Of a stretch of DNA of 64,000 nt, positions 11,472-21,920 are shown piece after piece. Within the stretch, counting starts at the first letter, position 1. Each line of letters opens with the position of its first letter. The translations under genes were made by a program, and so were the position numbers. The notes below the pieces were generated by a model, which was not told the origin of the DNA, searched no databases, and saw only the letters and a list, made by a program, of their open reading frames with translations. Source of the stretch: Rutstroemia sp. NJR-2017a BVV2 (taxonomy: Eukaryota > Ascomycota > Leotiomycetes > Helotiales > Rutstroemiaceae); assembly GCA_002946415.1 (NCBI GenBank), contig NJPS01000039.1, positions 186,001-250,000 of the forward strand, given 5' to 3'.

Positions 11472-13102
11472 TCATCTGAATGATCTCCGGTGTCGTCGCT
11501 CTCTCTTCTCCTTTATCGTCTCCTCTCCATCGTTCCAATCCCCAAGACCCTCTCTGATCAGCTTCATCAGACTGATCTTTTCCTGCTCCTTCTCTTGAGT
11601 TCCTTCATCCTCTACGTACTTCCAGCCATTCTCCTCAGATATCCATGTCCCACTTCCACAACGTCCCGTTCTAATGTTGACGCCTTGCACGCCAAGGTAA
11701 TCCGAACTGTTCTCCGCAGTGTTCTCAAGTTGATTGTATTTTACACTGGGAATAACGTGTCTGTTGTTGAGATGGTTAGCAATTGTCATGACAAGTAACA
11801 TGTTGGATCTCAAAAGACACACATTGGTTTAGGTGAGAAAATGACTGTTTCGACACTATCTGTGTCTGTCATATTCATATCGACCATGTCCATGTCGATT
11901 TTGCTATCGCGACGTCCATGACTTTTGTTGCGATGATCTTCATGCTTCTGCATTTTCAAGTCGGATTGAGTCTTCTCGATGAAAAGATCCAGAGCCCTTC
12001 CCGGCTCAGTAATCCCTGCAGCGTTTCTATGATTTATAGCATTAGCTGACGGTATCTCGAATGTGTTGTAGAGTACTTACGTAGGTATATAAACCTTCAA
12101 TGCGGCCTTGACAACGTCTCCAAGGCTTTCAGGCTTCTTGTATCTAGAGGCAAGCTCCTTTTCTGCTCCACTGGTGTCGAAGGAAACCTTTTTGTTAACA
12201 ACGTGCTGCTTGCGTGCGACTGGAAGAATGTGTGTAATGCAGTCCCCGGGCTCTTCTTCAGCAATGCTTGCAAGACCACTACTTGCAATACGACGGCCAG
12301 CTCCTCTTGGGATAGTGTTCTTGTGGTAATAACCAGACTTTCCTTCGACAGTATCATCTGTGCTAGTAGGAAAACACTCAAGGTGTTGTTGAACGGTGAG
12401 ATGTGGAAGGTGGCGACCAAGCTGATCAACTTTTCCTTCGGGGGTGTCATTGGTAAGGAAACGCTCAGGATTTTGTTGAACGGTGAGATGTGGAAGGTAT
12501 CGATCAAGCTGATCAACTTCTTTTTCGACGGTATCATTTGTAAGGAAACGCTCAAGATTTTGTTGAACGGTGAGATGTGGAAGGTAGCGATCAAGCTGAT
12601 CAACTTCTCCTTGGACAGTGTCATCCGCAAGGTAGCGATCAAGTTCTTCATGGATGTTCTTCGCACCATGATGGGTAGGTCCTCCCGGGACAGTAGTGTT
12701 ATGACCATGATCAGGTTTTTCTTCGACGGTATAATCCGTGAGGAAACGTTCAAGATTTTGTTGAACTGTGAGATGCGGAAGGTATCGATCCAGTGCATCT
12801 GGAAGTACGTTGGGATCTTCGAAGGGATTCACTCTGTGATTGCCGTCTCCGTTAGCAAGTTTATCGACTGGATAATGACTGAATACATACTGATAAATAG
12901 GTGTGACTCCATATTCTGGGCCAGCACGGAAGCTATTGCATTGGTTGAGGAATTGAGATGTATCGGTGGTATATCCACTTCGACGACGAGTGAATCCTCG
13001 TTCACTTCTGTTAGATGGGTGCAGTTTCTTGACTGCATTCTTGAGTTCGTGAGAACCCCAGACAATATTATCCCGGAGGGTGCGTAGCTGAGCTCGAACC
13101 AT
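11472..13102 (-). CDS. Unrecognised protein with tandem 29-residue repeats
   Basis: I do not recognise this family. The preferred model has three exons (13102-12081, 12026-11823, 11760-11472) and gives about 504 residues. Both introns have good donors (GTAAGT, GTGTGT), and the second has a GCTAAC branch site. The centre carries a repeat beginning LDRYLPHLTVQQNLERFL at residues 104, 170, 199 and 228. The last three are exactly 29 residues apart, and a truncated unit sits at 154. The C-terminus is highly charged (EKEQEK, EKRERRHRRSF) with an acidic WNDGEE motif, and this is the part found again as decayed copies downstream. If the second intron is retained, the protein stops early at 11810 (about 412 residues). 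There is no signal peptide or membrane segment. The start is the first ATG in frame; the frame stays open further upstream through a minisatellite but has no ATG there. Confidence 0.6.
12335..12793 (-). repeat. 87-bp tandem repeat inside the coding region
   Basis: Units starting near 12595, 12508 and 12421 (minus-strand reading) are 87 bp long and nearly identical in DNA. An older, separate unit starts near 12793. The period is a multiple of three and the frame is open throughout, so copy-number changes would alter protein length without breaking it. Confidence 0.85.
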
Positions 13103-14075
13103 GATTGTTAATGTTGATGGGTTATTTCTTTTGTTGATTATGTTGTAATGGTTGTGATCGGACTGCAAGAAGCAACAGTTGTGATCGGTTCGCAATGGTT
13201 TGAATTTGTTGTAAAAGTTGTGATCGGTTTGCAAAGGGCAGATTTTGTTGTAATGGTTGTAATCGGGTTGCAATGGTTTGATTCTGTTGTAACTGTCGTA
13301 ACTGGTTCAAAACGGGTAACTGGTGGAAGAGGTTGTAACAGGAACAGAAGCAGAGAGGAATAGGTGGGCTTTACCAACCACCCGTAAACAAACACTCATA
13401 GCATTGGGAGGGAAAGAGCGACATTCGGCTTCCTTGGGAAGGGGCCCTCCTGGAGATGAAACCCCCGAAATAAGAACTCATTAATCACCCATCAACCTCG
13501 GGAAGATTAAAGCAATTCAATCTCTGAGATATATTCTCGAAAGCGGTACTATGGGTTATTTTGCTTCGTCGATACATGACTGTTGGTGGTGATAAGTGAG
13601 TAGGGTTCTGAACTATTATACCCAATACCCACCGATCCAATACACTCATTTCATCCAAACCCAAAGAAGCTTCCTGCTCACCCGCAACGGGTTCATTTTG
13701 ATGAAAGAAATAATCATTAACACCGGGAAATATCAACCTTTTACTGTAACTGACTTCCGTGTATTTCATGTTTGAAAGCGCCAGTAACAGACATGTTGAA
13801 ATTACTAGTGCCTAAACTCATTTAGAAGTCATGACTGATATCTCCAGGAGACCTAACATGTGATGTTCAAAATGCTCCTCCCCTTTTTGTTGCGAAAATA
13901 AGCGAGGTCACTAAAGGCCCACTCAAAACTCCAAAATGTACGACATTAACAAGGCACGATAGTTAAGGACACAAGTAATGCATTTCGACAGTGCGACACA
14001 GTTATAAACTAATTGCATCGAATCTAATATACAGCAAAGGAGAAGCATTATCGAATTAACAAAGATACAATAAAT
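13103..14075. other. Intergenic region with a 39-bp minisatellite
   Basis: From about 13142 to 13310 there are four to five imperfect units with a 39-bp period, built around GTTGTAATGGTTGTGATCGG and a GCAATGG stretch. This lies just upstream of the repeat gene's ATG and is partly in frame with it. The rest, up to the NUR1 stop, holds no recognisable gene. Confidence 0.7.
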
Positions 14076-15580
14076 TTACCACCGAGAAGGACCTCTCCTG
14101 TAAGGACTCTCAGCATTCCCTGGTCGCGGTCTTGCAGTGAAAGCACTTGAATCACTACTCCTTCTGTCATTTTCCGAACCTGGAAAAGGCAATCTACCTA
14201 GTGGTCGAAAGCCACCATCACCTCCACTTTGTCTCTTCCTGGGACTTGCGCTTCTGTCTCTTTCCCGCTCCAACTGTTCTTGTATTTCTCTTCCAGCCAT
14301 ATCAAAGGAGTTCTTCGGCGTATCCCGACGATCCCGCCCTTGTATATCGAACATACTCGTTGCTTTCTTGAGCGGAGAATTAGCATGACTATATATGCCA
14401 AGACTGCCTCCATCACCGGTTCCTGTGGAGGTGGAGGTAGACACGACCCCAGATGGAGTGTTCTTTCGGAATTGAGGTTGTCTCATAGGAGCAGTTGATA
14501 TTTTCTTGTAAGGCGAGGGCTCGCGCGGGTTGAAGGCAGTCGATATGAAAGACGGAGCTGGGGAAAAGATCTGTCGAGACATAGTACTAGTATTTTCGGG
14601 ATCGACATGTTTGGCATAATTCGGATTGGGATTGGTTCGGAAGCCTTTCTTGAGGACGACACTCGGAGTATAGATCTCTACCTCTTCTTCCCGACCATCC
14701 TTAGACTCCGAAGATGGACCCGAGAACTGCGTACCAACATCTCTCATAACAGGATTCATGCGAGGGTGCACAAATTTGATATCATATTCGCTCATAACCT
14801 CTTTTTGAATAATGCTTGTGTCCTTCTCTTGCTGAGCGAAGCTTGTCTGGAGAAGCAGTAATTGCCCAGTCATTAACACCTGAAGTACCAATGTAGTAAA
14901 AATGGTGACACTTGGGCGAGGATCTGACATCACTGTGGGCAAGAATAACCAGTATACTAGCACATGACCTGGACTGAATAAACAAAATAGTCGTAAGTTG
15001 ATTGGTACCGGGTCCCAAACTGATATTTCCCACACATCGCGCGTTGGATCTGGATGAGCTCGTGATTCTGCACTTGTGTCCCCAAGTACGCCCGAGAAGA
15101 ATCGAAGAGGAGAGGATGAAACTGGCGACGAATCTACACGAACTCTTCTGGCAGAGGGAGTATGTTGTGGTGCGTCGATAGAGCTTTCGAAGAGTCGGTA
15201 ATGTCGCTTTCGGATGAAAGTATGCGTCGCGTTCAAGATCGAGAAGATTGTTAAAATGTAAACCACCACTGTGGACTGTAATGGTAATCAGTATAGTCCA
15301 TGCATTGTATGTTCAAGGCTTCTACCAGATAACTTAACCATCCCGAGCCGGAGTTCACGTCACCAAATACATCGTCCACATCTCCATTTCCTCCATTGCC
15401 GCTATTTGCCCTCGCGATCAACAAGACAAAATGTAATCCAAACGCTATTGGGTGGGCGTATTTTTTCGAATCCCAATCTCTTGTTTCTATTTCTTCAGAA
15501 AGCCATAGCAACCAATCCTGGGGATTTAACCAATCTGTGATCCTTTCCAAGGCGGGTTTTCTGCGTACGAGTCTCGGCAT
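14076..15580 (-). CDS. NUR1: Nuclear rim protein 1 (DUF2418 family)
   Basis: Two exons, 15580-15326 and 15275-14076, give about 484 residues. The N-terminus MPRLVRRKPALERI followed by a DWLLWLSEEIET-like segment is typical of the fungal Nur1 (DUF2418) family. Nur1 is an inner-nuclear-membrane protein; in budding yeast it forms the CLIP complex with Heh1/Src1 and helps tether rDNA and telomeric chromatin to the nuclear rim. Hydrophobic segments are visible near the start of exon 2 (VVVYILTIFSILNA) and further on (LFCLFSPGHVLVYWLFLP, then a third one). The C-terminal half is Ser/Pro/Arg-rich and probably nucleoplasmic. The 50-bp intron has a CTGAT branch site. It is divergent from VMA7, with 292 bp between the two start codons. 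Confidence 0.88.
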
Positions 15581-15872
15581 GATGGTCGAGATAGTGATGC
15601 GCCACTCACATCGTTGACGGGATCGAGTAATTCGAAAGCAATTGTGATAAAGCCGTGAGCGATATTGGAACCACCTTTGTTGCGAGTTTGTCTTTTTGTT
15701 TACTTCGGCAGAGCGACTGCCTGGGGATAAGCAACTTTTCGTGGGTCGCAAGAGCTGCAAACAAGGATAAGGGTCAAAGTAAGCTAGTGTTGGAGCTAGT
15801 GGGCTGTGAGCTTGCTGCCGCCTCATCGATGCTCTGCAGTACAGCAAAAGCAACAAACCGATAGAAAACAAA

Positions 15873-16414
15873 ATGGCCGCTCCAGCATCTGCCTACAAAG
15901 ATAGGCAATTTCTTGCTGTTATCGGCGATGAGGTAGAGTTCCACTGGTTTCAAAATTGCTGCGGAGCTAATTCACTTTACAGGATTCAGTAACTGGACTG
16001 TTGTTAGCTGGTATTGGAGTAAGGACATTCTGATCTGCTTTGCGCCGTCTCCAAAAGAATGTTGCTAACGTAGGTTTAGCATGTCACGTCTCCTCCAGAC
16101 TCGCAGAAGAATTTCCTCGTCGTTGACAGCAAGACGGATAACGCAGCTATCGAGGAAGCATTCGAGAGATTTACAACTGAGAGGAAGGATATTGGAATCC
16201 TCTTAATCAACCAACACGTTAGAGTTCTTGATTGTTTGCTTGTGAAGGACAGGTTGCTAACAAGTCCCCGCAGATTGCTGAACGCATACGCCATCGAGTC
16301 GATACCTACACGGCTGCATTCCCTGCATTGTTGGAGATTCCAAGCAAGGACCATCCATATGATCCCGAGAAGGATAGTGTTTTGAGGAGAGTTCGAAGAC
16401 TATTCGGAGAGTGA
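15873..16414 (+). CDS. VMA7: V-type proton ATPase subunit F
   Basis: Four exons (15873-15932, 15983-16018, 16080-16217, 16274-16414) give 124 residues, the normal length for this subunit. It belongs to the V1 sector of the vacuolar proton pump, part of the central rotor stalk with subunit D. Recognisable features are the start [20 protein letters not shown], then [12 protein letters not shown], the [10 protein letters not shown] stretch and the [15 protein letters not shown] helix after the last splice. All four exons join in frame with consensus GT/AG ends. It is divergent from NUR1 and convergent with the NPC2-type gene. Confidence 0.95.
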
Positions 16415-16974
16415 TTGGCCAATGATATCATGGATTGTGTTAATATTGCTACTGGGCATGGGCGTTTCGAGATGAGCTTCTTCAGATGAATTATTGATAT
16501 CGTACAAATGAATTTAAGAGCACACTATTCGAGCTATGTGCATTCAGTCATTTGAAAAGTGCCAGCCGACTATCTACACTTCTCCATACCCGCACCGACC
16601 AACGAGGTTCAATATTGATCTTCATCCGACATTACAAGATAGGACAATCACAATGTACAGGCAGTGGCAGTTCAATCAATATAGACCCGGGAGTATGACA
16701 TGTATTAGTCCCAAGAGTGATCCAGTTCGTTCATTCTTCGTCGCCTTTCATAAATACACCATAACCAAGAAAATATAACTCCGAGAAGAAGAGGTATCTA
16801 CTGCAGTATAAGGTGAGCAATTTATAGAAAAAAACTACGCCAGCCACCATCCATCATCCATCATCCACCATCCATTTCAATATTAACGCATCTAAGCAAC
16901 GTATGGCTTCATGTACTCTTCCTTATGATCTGGGGTATAATGCAGATGTCGCCGGTTGGTTTATTTATCTAGCT
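16415..16974. other. 3' intergenic region between convergent genes
   Basis: This holds the 3' ends of VMA7 and the NPC2-type gene. A short CCATCCATCAT-type repeat lies near 16840-16875. I see no gene. Confidence 0.7.
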
Positions 16975-17587
16975 TCAACCAAACTTGACTGTCGCTTCCA
17001 AGCAGATAATTTTGTCCTTGCCTTCTTTGGTGTATGCATCGGCGAAAACGGTGTAGGTTCCCTGATAAGTGTTAGAGTAATCGCCATATTTGTGGCACAG
17101 CACTTACCGGAGGAATTTCCTTTGGCAGCTGGACGTCCTTCACGATAGTGATCTTTCCTTCATCAATCGGGCAATCCAAGTCCACATTCGAAACCTGATC
17201 GCAGAGATCTTGTCGCATGTTCACGAGTCTTATCAGACCATATTTGACCTGCAAATTGACATATGCCCCCTTCTCAAGTGTTTGTGTCAAGGTGCCGACC
17301 GCCTCGATGGTGAGAGTTTGTCCGCTATTCTAGGTTAGTCGTTTCTTTCTGCGAGAGAGCCATGGTTCCAATACATACGCAACCGGTGGGTTGGGATCCA
17401 AGTTGACATGATCGAGTGTGAGGATATCGGAAGAGTGGTCTTTCTTGCAGTAGGTGAGAGGATTGTCGCCTGCTACTGGGCCACCCTTATCTTCGAGGAC
17501 TTTTTGGCCATTACTGAAGAATGATATGCCATCAGCAGCAACGAGAGTGCCAAAGAGCAAGGTGATAAGGCTAGCTGAGAACTTCAT
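16975..17587 (-). CDS. NPC2-like phosphatidylglycerol/phosphatidylinositol transfer protein (ML domain)
   Basis: Three exons (17587-17379, 17324-17108, 17061-16975) give 170 residues, as expected for the fungal NPC2 type. The protein begins with a signal peptide (MKFSASLITLLFGTLVAADG). The ML domain follows, with C-x-K-like disulphide cysteines (TYCKKDHSSDIL, LCDQVSNVDLDCPI, KIICLEATVKFG) and the family signature PPVAGQTLTIEAVGTL rebuilt by the first splice. The acceptor at GAATAG was chosen over the nearer CTAG because only it keeps the frame and gives AGQTL. The family binds sterols or phospholipids in the lumen of vacuole/lysosome or secretory compartments. It ends facing VMA7. Confidence 0.92.
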
Positions 17588-20500
17588 GTTTGATCTCTTG
17601 TGTGTTTGTGGTTGTTGTTGTGAAGCTATGTACAAGGTTGGCTTTCCAGGTAATGAAAGTGGCGGGAGAGGTGTGGTTGCGCAAATAGCCGGGTTCACTA
17701 GGATGACGTTTGGGGACTGGGGCTGGGTCAGGAGACCTTCTAGTGTACGACTGTGATAACTTAAACGAAGGCTTTCGTTGGGAAGAATCGATTGAAATAA
17801 ATATAAATTATTCGAAATTTTACTGAGAGATGCGAATATGAGTTTTGAAGTATCCTGAAGATGTAATTGACGAAGCACAGCTTTGCGTTGGCTTGCAGCA
17901 CAACCCCCGACCTAGGCCTAGGTACATGTTCAGGTGACGCACTCCGCAACCGCAGCTGAGAAGGATTGGTTCCGATAAGTTCGTGAATCTTGGTTACAGT
18001 CTCTTGCAGATAGTGCAGCTTGTTGGCTACCCACTAGTCGACACCTTCTAGATCTTAGCTTACCTACAAGTTGTTCTTGCGAATACACTATCATACGAAG
18101 TGTACTACTGGCAATGTCCTTTGTGCGCAGCACATAGACATTACTGGTAATCTGAAATGTTAAGGGCGGCGAAGTGGTTGAGAACTGTCGGTGGTCAAAG
18201 CTAACTAATCCTCCAAGTATCTGTTCTGGTTGCGAGAATGTATAATTACCTAGGTGGCGTAATACCCTATTAATTACTCCTGGGAGAGAACAGTTGTAAT
18301 CGTGTTCAGCAAACACCAGACTTGACACAGACCATTCTATGTGCAATAATCGTGGTCGACTTGACTGGACTTGTCTCCTCCCATTTCAAAACTCCTCGTC
18401 CAGAATCCCCCTTTGCATTATCGAATTTCCCTATGTCAGCGATACGTCGAAGTGCCTCGTCGATAACACCACTTCCACTGTATGTTGACCTCGGTAATAC
18501 ATCAAAGATAATTCCTACCGGTAGGGAAGTAAAGTTGACAATTGAGAAGAACATACCATTCAGTCACGCTCCGGAAGTGATACTGGATTGAAGGTGTAGT
18601 AAGATGTTTGCTGTATTCAATCGACTCCAGGTCTTGTTGCGTTTGGCAAGCAACAAATACAATGAGGATGCTTTCTCTGCAAAGCCATACATATTTTTAC
18701 TCTTATACGCACATAGAACTTCATCAATCCTAAGGTAGAAGCCCAATCTCATGTTAGATGGCGACCAGATATTTGTTTCGTAATGTATCCGATTATGGTA
18801 GTGTATTCACATAGCCAGCTACCTGGTTGCCTCCATGGCAAATTAGCTGTGCAGCCAGCACAAGGTTGTTGTTGGTGTTGTTGTAGATTACATGCGTTGC
18901 TCCCATGGGACAGTCAAATATAGAGTGCTGTGGATGAGTCGTGCTGTCAAGCTTCTCTTTCTGCTCCTCTCAACCACCGTTCCAAGTGTAAAAAGTTCTC
19001 TGCACTCAGTGCATCAACGGCTCCAAACAAACAACACAGCAGAACTATGGAATGGAACAATCCAAGCCTGTTCAAGAGCATAGTATACGGCATATGAAGT
19101 CTGGTGCTCCATAAATATCCTGAAAAGGAGCTTCTAGATAGTGCCAGCAGTACTACTCGATGCACCAGCACCTCTGACTGCTCTGAAGTATAATTCTAAT
19201 TCACAATTTTCAGTCTGGTGACTTGGAAAGCCAGCCCGAGTACCTGCAAACAAACCATGAAAAGTTTAACATGGCGTGAGGATATGACAGTGAGAAAAGC
19301 TGGGCCAACTACTAGCGAGCAATTCATGGAAATTTGTAGATGGCGTGAAGACATGAGAATGCTATCATATAGCAGCAATTCTGGCATACCCATCATGGAA
19401 TTCAACTTGTATAGAAGCAAGATACTAGACCTGCTATGACAGAGCTTGAGAGAAAATCATACAGGCTTGCACCGCCTCATTTCCCACATTCCAGCGAAAA
19501 TGTCAAGAGCATCGATAAATCGAATTGCATAGTAGACTCGTCGAGAGATTCAGTAGAGTGACTCCCTTCATCCTGCTACACCATCCCAAAACTTTGTGGT
19601 TCATTCAACGTTGCCTTCCAGGCTAGGAAATGCTCGCTTTCTCCCTTCCAGCTCAGTTTGGCATGTTTGCACTACCCCAGACTACGCTAAAACTGGCCGG
19701 TTGAGCTTTCAGAACACAGACCACCACTAATTTGAGTATAAGATCCCACAATCCATTCCGGATCGTCAACTTTTCCTTCTTCTTTTTTTCCTTCCCTCTC
19801 TATACTTACCTTCTTGAAGCCGTCGTAGATCACGCATGACGAGGCTGCGATACGAGTCCTCCATTGCACATCGGGGCGACAAGAATCGTTCAGTTGCCTA
19901 CTGGGTACCTGTTCGGGGGAATTTTTGATGGCTTTCTTCCTTTGGGGAGTGATTTTTCATTGAGATGTCAGCTTTGTGCTGGGACTTGAAGAAGAATTAG
20001 ATCAGAGGTGGAGGAAAGATCTGATTGTGGGTTTGTTTGTGAAGCTGAGGTTATACGCAATGAACGTTTCTGACTTAAGGGACTGAGAAGTTGGGAAGTC
20101 AGGAAGATTAGCTTGAACCGTCATCTGAGGATTGAATGGGGGATGTCGGGGACATGTAAGACTCTTACCTTGATATTGTGGAGGTGGACTGAGCTGGAAG
20201 TGGATATTGCTCTTAGACTGTCTTTGCCTATGTACAAGTATTGTATCGAGAAACTCCACTGAACTATATCTTCGTGTTAAAACCTTCCAAGGTTGGAACT
20301 TCTGGGACTTTGCATGTGATTATTTATGATTATTTCTATTGCCTTCCTAGCTGTGTCGAAACTCCGGTGGTGGCAACTAACTCTATATACATAATGAATA
20401 AATACGGGTTTCGCTGTTGTGATTAAGGGCGCTGCCGGATTGACTGTGAATACTTCCATTTCCATGACCGACAGCGGACAGCAGGCAAATCACAGAGTAA

Positions 20501-20976
20501 ACTTCATTTCTTTGCTCGCCAACATATTCCAAACATTGTCAATGATTATTTGATTAATCTGAAGGCGCATCATGAGCCGGATTGGCTATTTGGCTCTGAG
20601 ATTGAACTTCAAGTTTGATTTCGGATTTTATTGTCCGTCATGACAAATTCTCGATTGCTTGCCGACGGCTGCCAGTGTTCAATTCTGTGAATCGCTTTTC
20701 TCGGACAAATAGGATCGATCCATCAGCCAATACTCCTAGATAATAACTTCCCAATCTGTTCGTATCTGAATTTTCACACTAAATTCTCACTTCCTCCTCC
20801 AAATATTGACTTCTATTCCGCACTCTAGCCTCGAGTCCAAAGCCTTCGCGGTCTACCGTCTGTCACTCATACCTAACCCGCTTCAACTAGCGTCCATCGA
20901 TTCAAGCTTCCCTGCATAAAACAAATCTATACTTACGCTGCCACGCAACATAAGACACCCAAACTTTCTAGCCCCC
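17588..20976. other. 3.4-kb region without a recognisable gene
   Basis: All open frames are short, start at non-conserved positions and match nothing I know. It contains the NPC2 promoter (CT-rich leader on the minus strand), a diverged 69-bp direct duplication at 19224-19361 and otherwise unremarkable sequence. Decayed sequence is possible, but no transposon terminus or conserved domain is visible. Confidence 0.5.
19224..19361 (+). repeat. Diverged 69-bp direct duplication
   Basis: Two adjacent segments align with a period of about 69 bp and, in the plus-strand frame, give parallel peptides: KASPSTCKQTMKSLTWREDM and KAGPTTSEQFMEICRWREDM. The frame is open across both. This may be a remnant of a small repeat-containing gene or a non-coding duplication. 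Confidence 0.55.
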
Positions 20977-21878
20977 TCAACGAATCTTCTTTCGGTTGAT
21001 ACCCCTCTCGATCGACCTAGGAGCCACGAAAGATCTGGCGGAGGCCATTACACTGTCGTAAAGACAATCTGCTCAAGGTTCAGTATACATTCGCAAGCAC
21101 ACGAGATCCATAACTCACATGCGGGAACGAACAACCATATGGAATTCATGAATACAAAATATACCCAGAAATAAAATGGCTCCGGCCGATAATAGCTTAT
21201 TCCTGAAAACTTCTCATCAAGTAGGCTCGTGAGCAGGTATAGCAGGTTGCCATAAAACTCTCCAGTCGACACGAGAGCTTGCACAGAATGACGAAAAGGC
21301 GAGTCTTTGACGATAAAAATAGCCACGACATATGATAAGGGTCCCCAGAGTATCTATTAGATCATCAGCGTACTTCCAAATGTTAGGAAGTACAAGAACG
21401 TACGACAGTCCATGACTCTATAGTCAACAGAAATGGATCGGAGGACATATATCTGGAATCAGATAAGGCATACTCCTTCCACAACTGACCGAAGAAGTCT
21501 TGCATGCTTGCCATCCGAGCATGGTTGTAGATGAAGTATCCTTCGAAGAAGATATGGATCGATCCCGCTGCCACGCTGTTAAATTGGGCACAGCCATTCC
21601 AGTGGTGGGAACTTACTCAACACAAACCACAGCACCAGTCCTTGATCTGCGGCACTGAGCCTACGATTGACTCTTCTTACAGCGACAAGAGTCACTCCTA
21701 GCACTAACGTCCATAGAGCGCCAAATGCGGTGATTAGGAAGGATACACTCCAGTCATTTTCCACATACTCTCCTGACAGCTTCACATCAAGAGGATAATA
21801 TGGATGTTTCGACGTCACCGCCACCGTCATATACTTGTTCCATATACGATTCATACTTGGTAGTGGGTAAAATCTCAT
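20977..21878 (-). CDS. EBP-family (EXPERA domain) sterol isomerase-like protein
   Basis: Four exons (21878-21617, 21567-21404, 21353-21119, 21068-20977) give about 250 residues. The introns are 49-50 bp. The EXPERA-domain landmarks of emopamil-binding proteins are all present: HPYYPLDV near the N-terminus, GSIHIFFEGYF, FGQLWKEYALSDSRY, a WGPLS motif after the second splice and MNSIWLFVPAYCLYDSV rebuilt by the third. About four membrane helices are expected, in the ER. Mammalian EBP is the 3-beta-hydroxysteroid delta8-delta7 isomerase, with the His and Glu residues of HxxxEG and WKEY at its active centre. Whether this fungal protein has that activity is not shown. The start is uncertain: in-frame ATGs also lie at 21920, 21854 and 21830. 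Confidence 0.85.
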
Positions 21879-21920
21879 CGTTCGCTGAAATTGTTCGTGG
21901 CGTCGATGTCGAGAAAGCAT

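Noticed and set aside
12203..13087. 294-codon open frame on the plus strand
   Set aside because: It is antisense to the repeat gene. The minus frame is preferred because it has consensus introns and its C-terminal tail is found again in the decayed copies. I cannot fully exclude the plus frame since the repeat is open on both strands.
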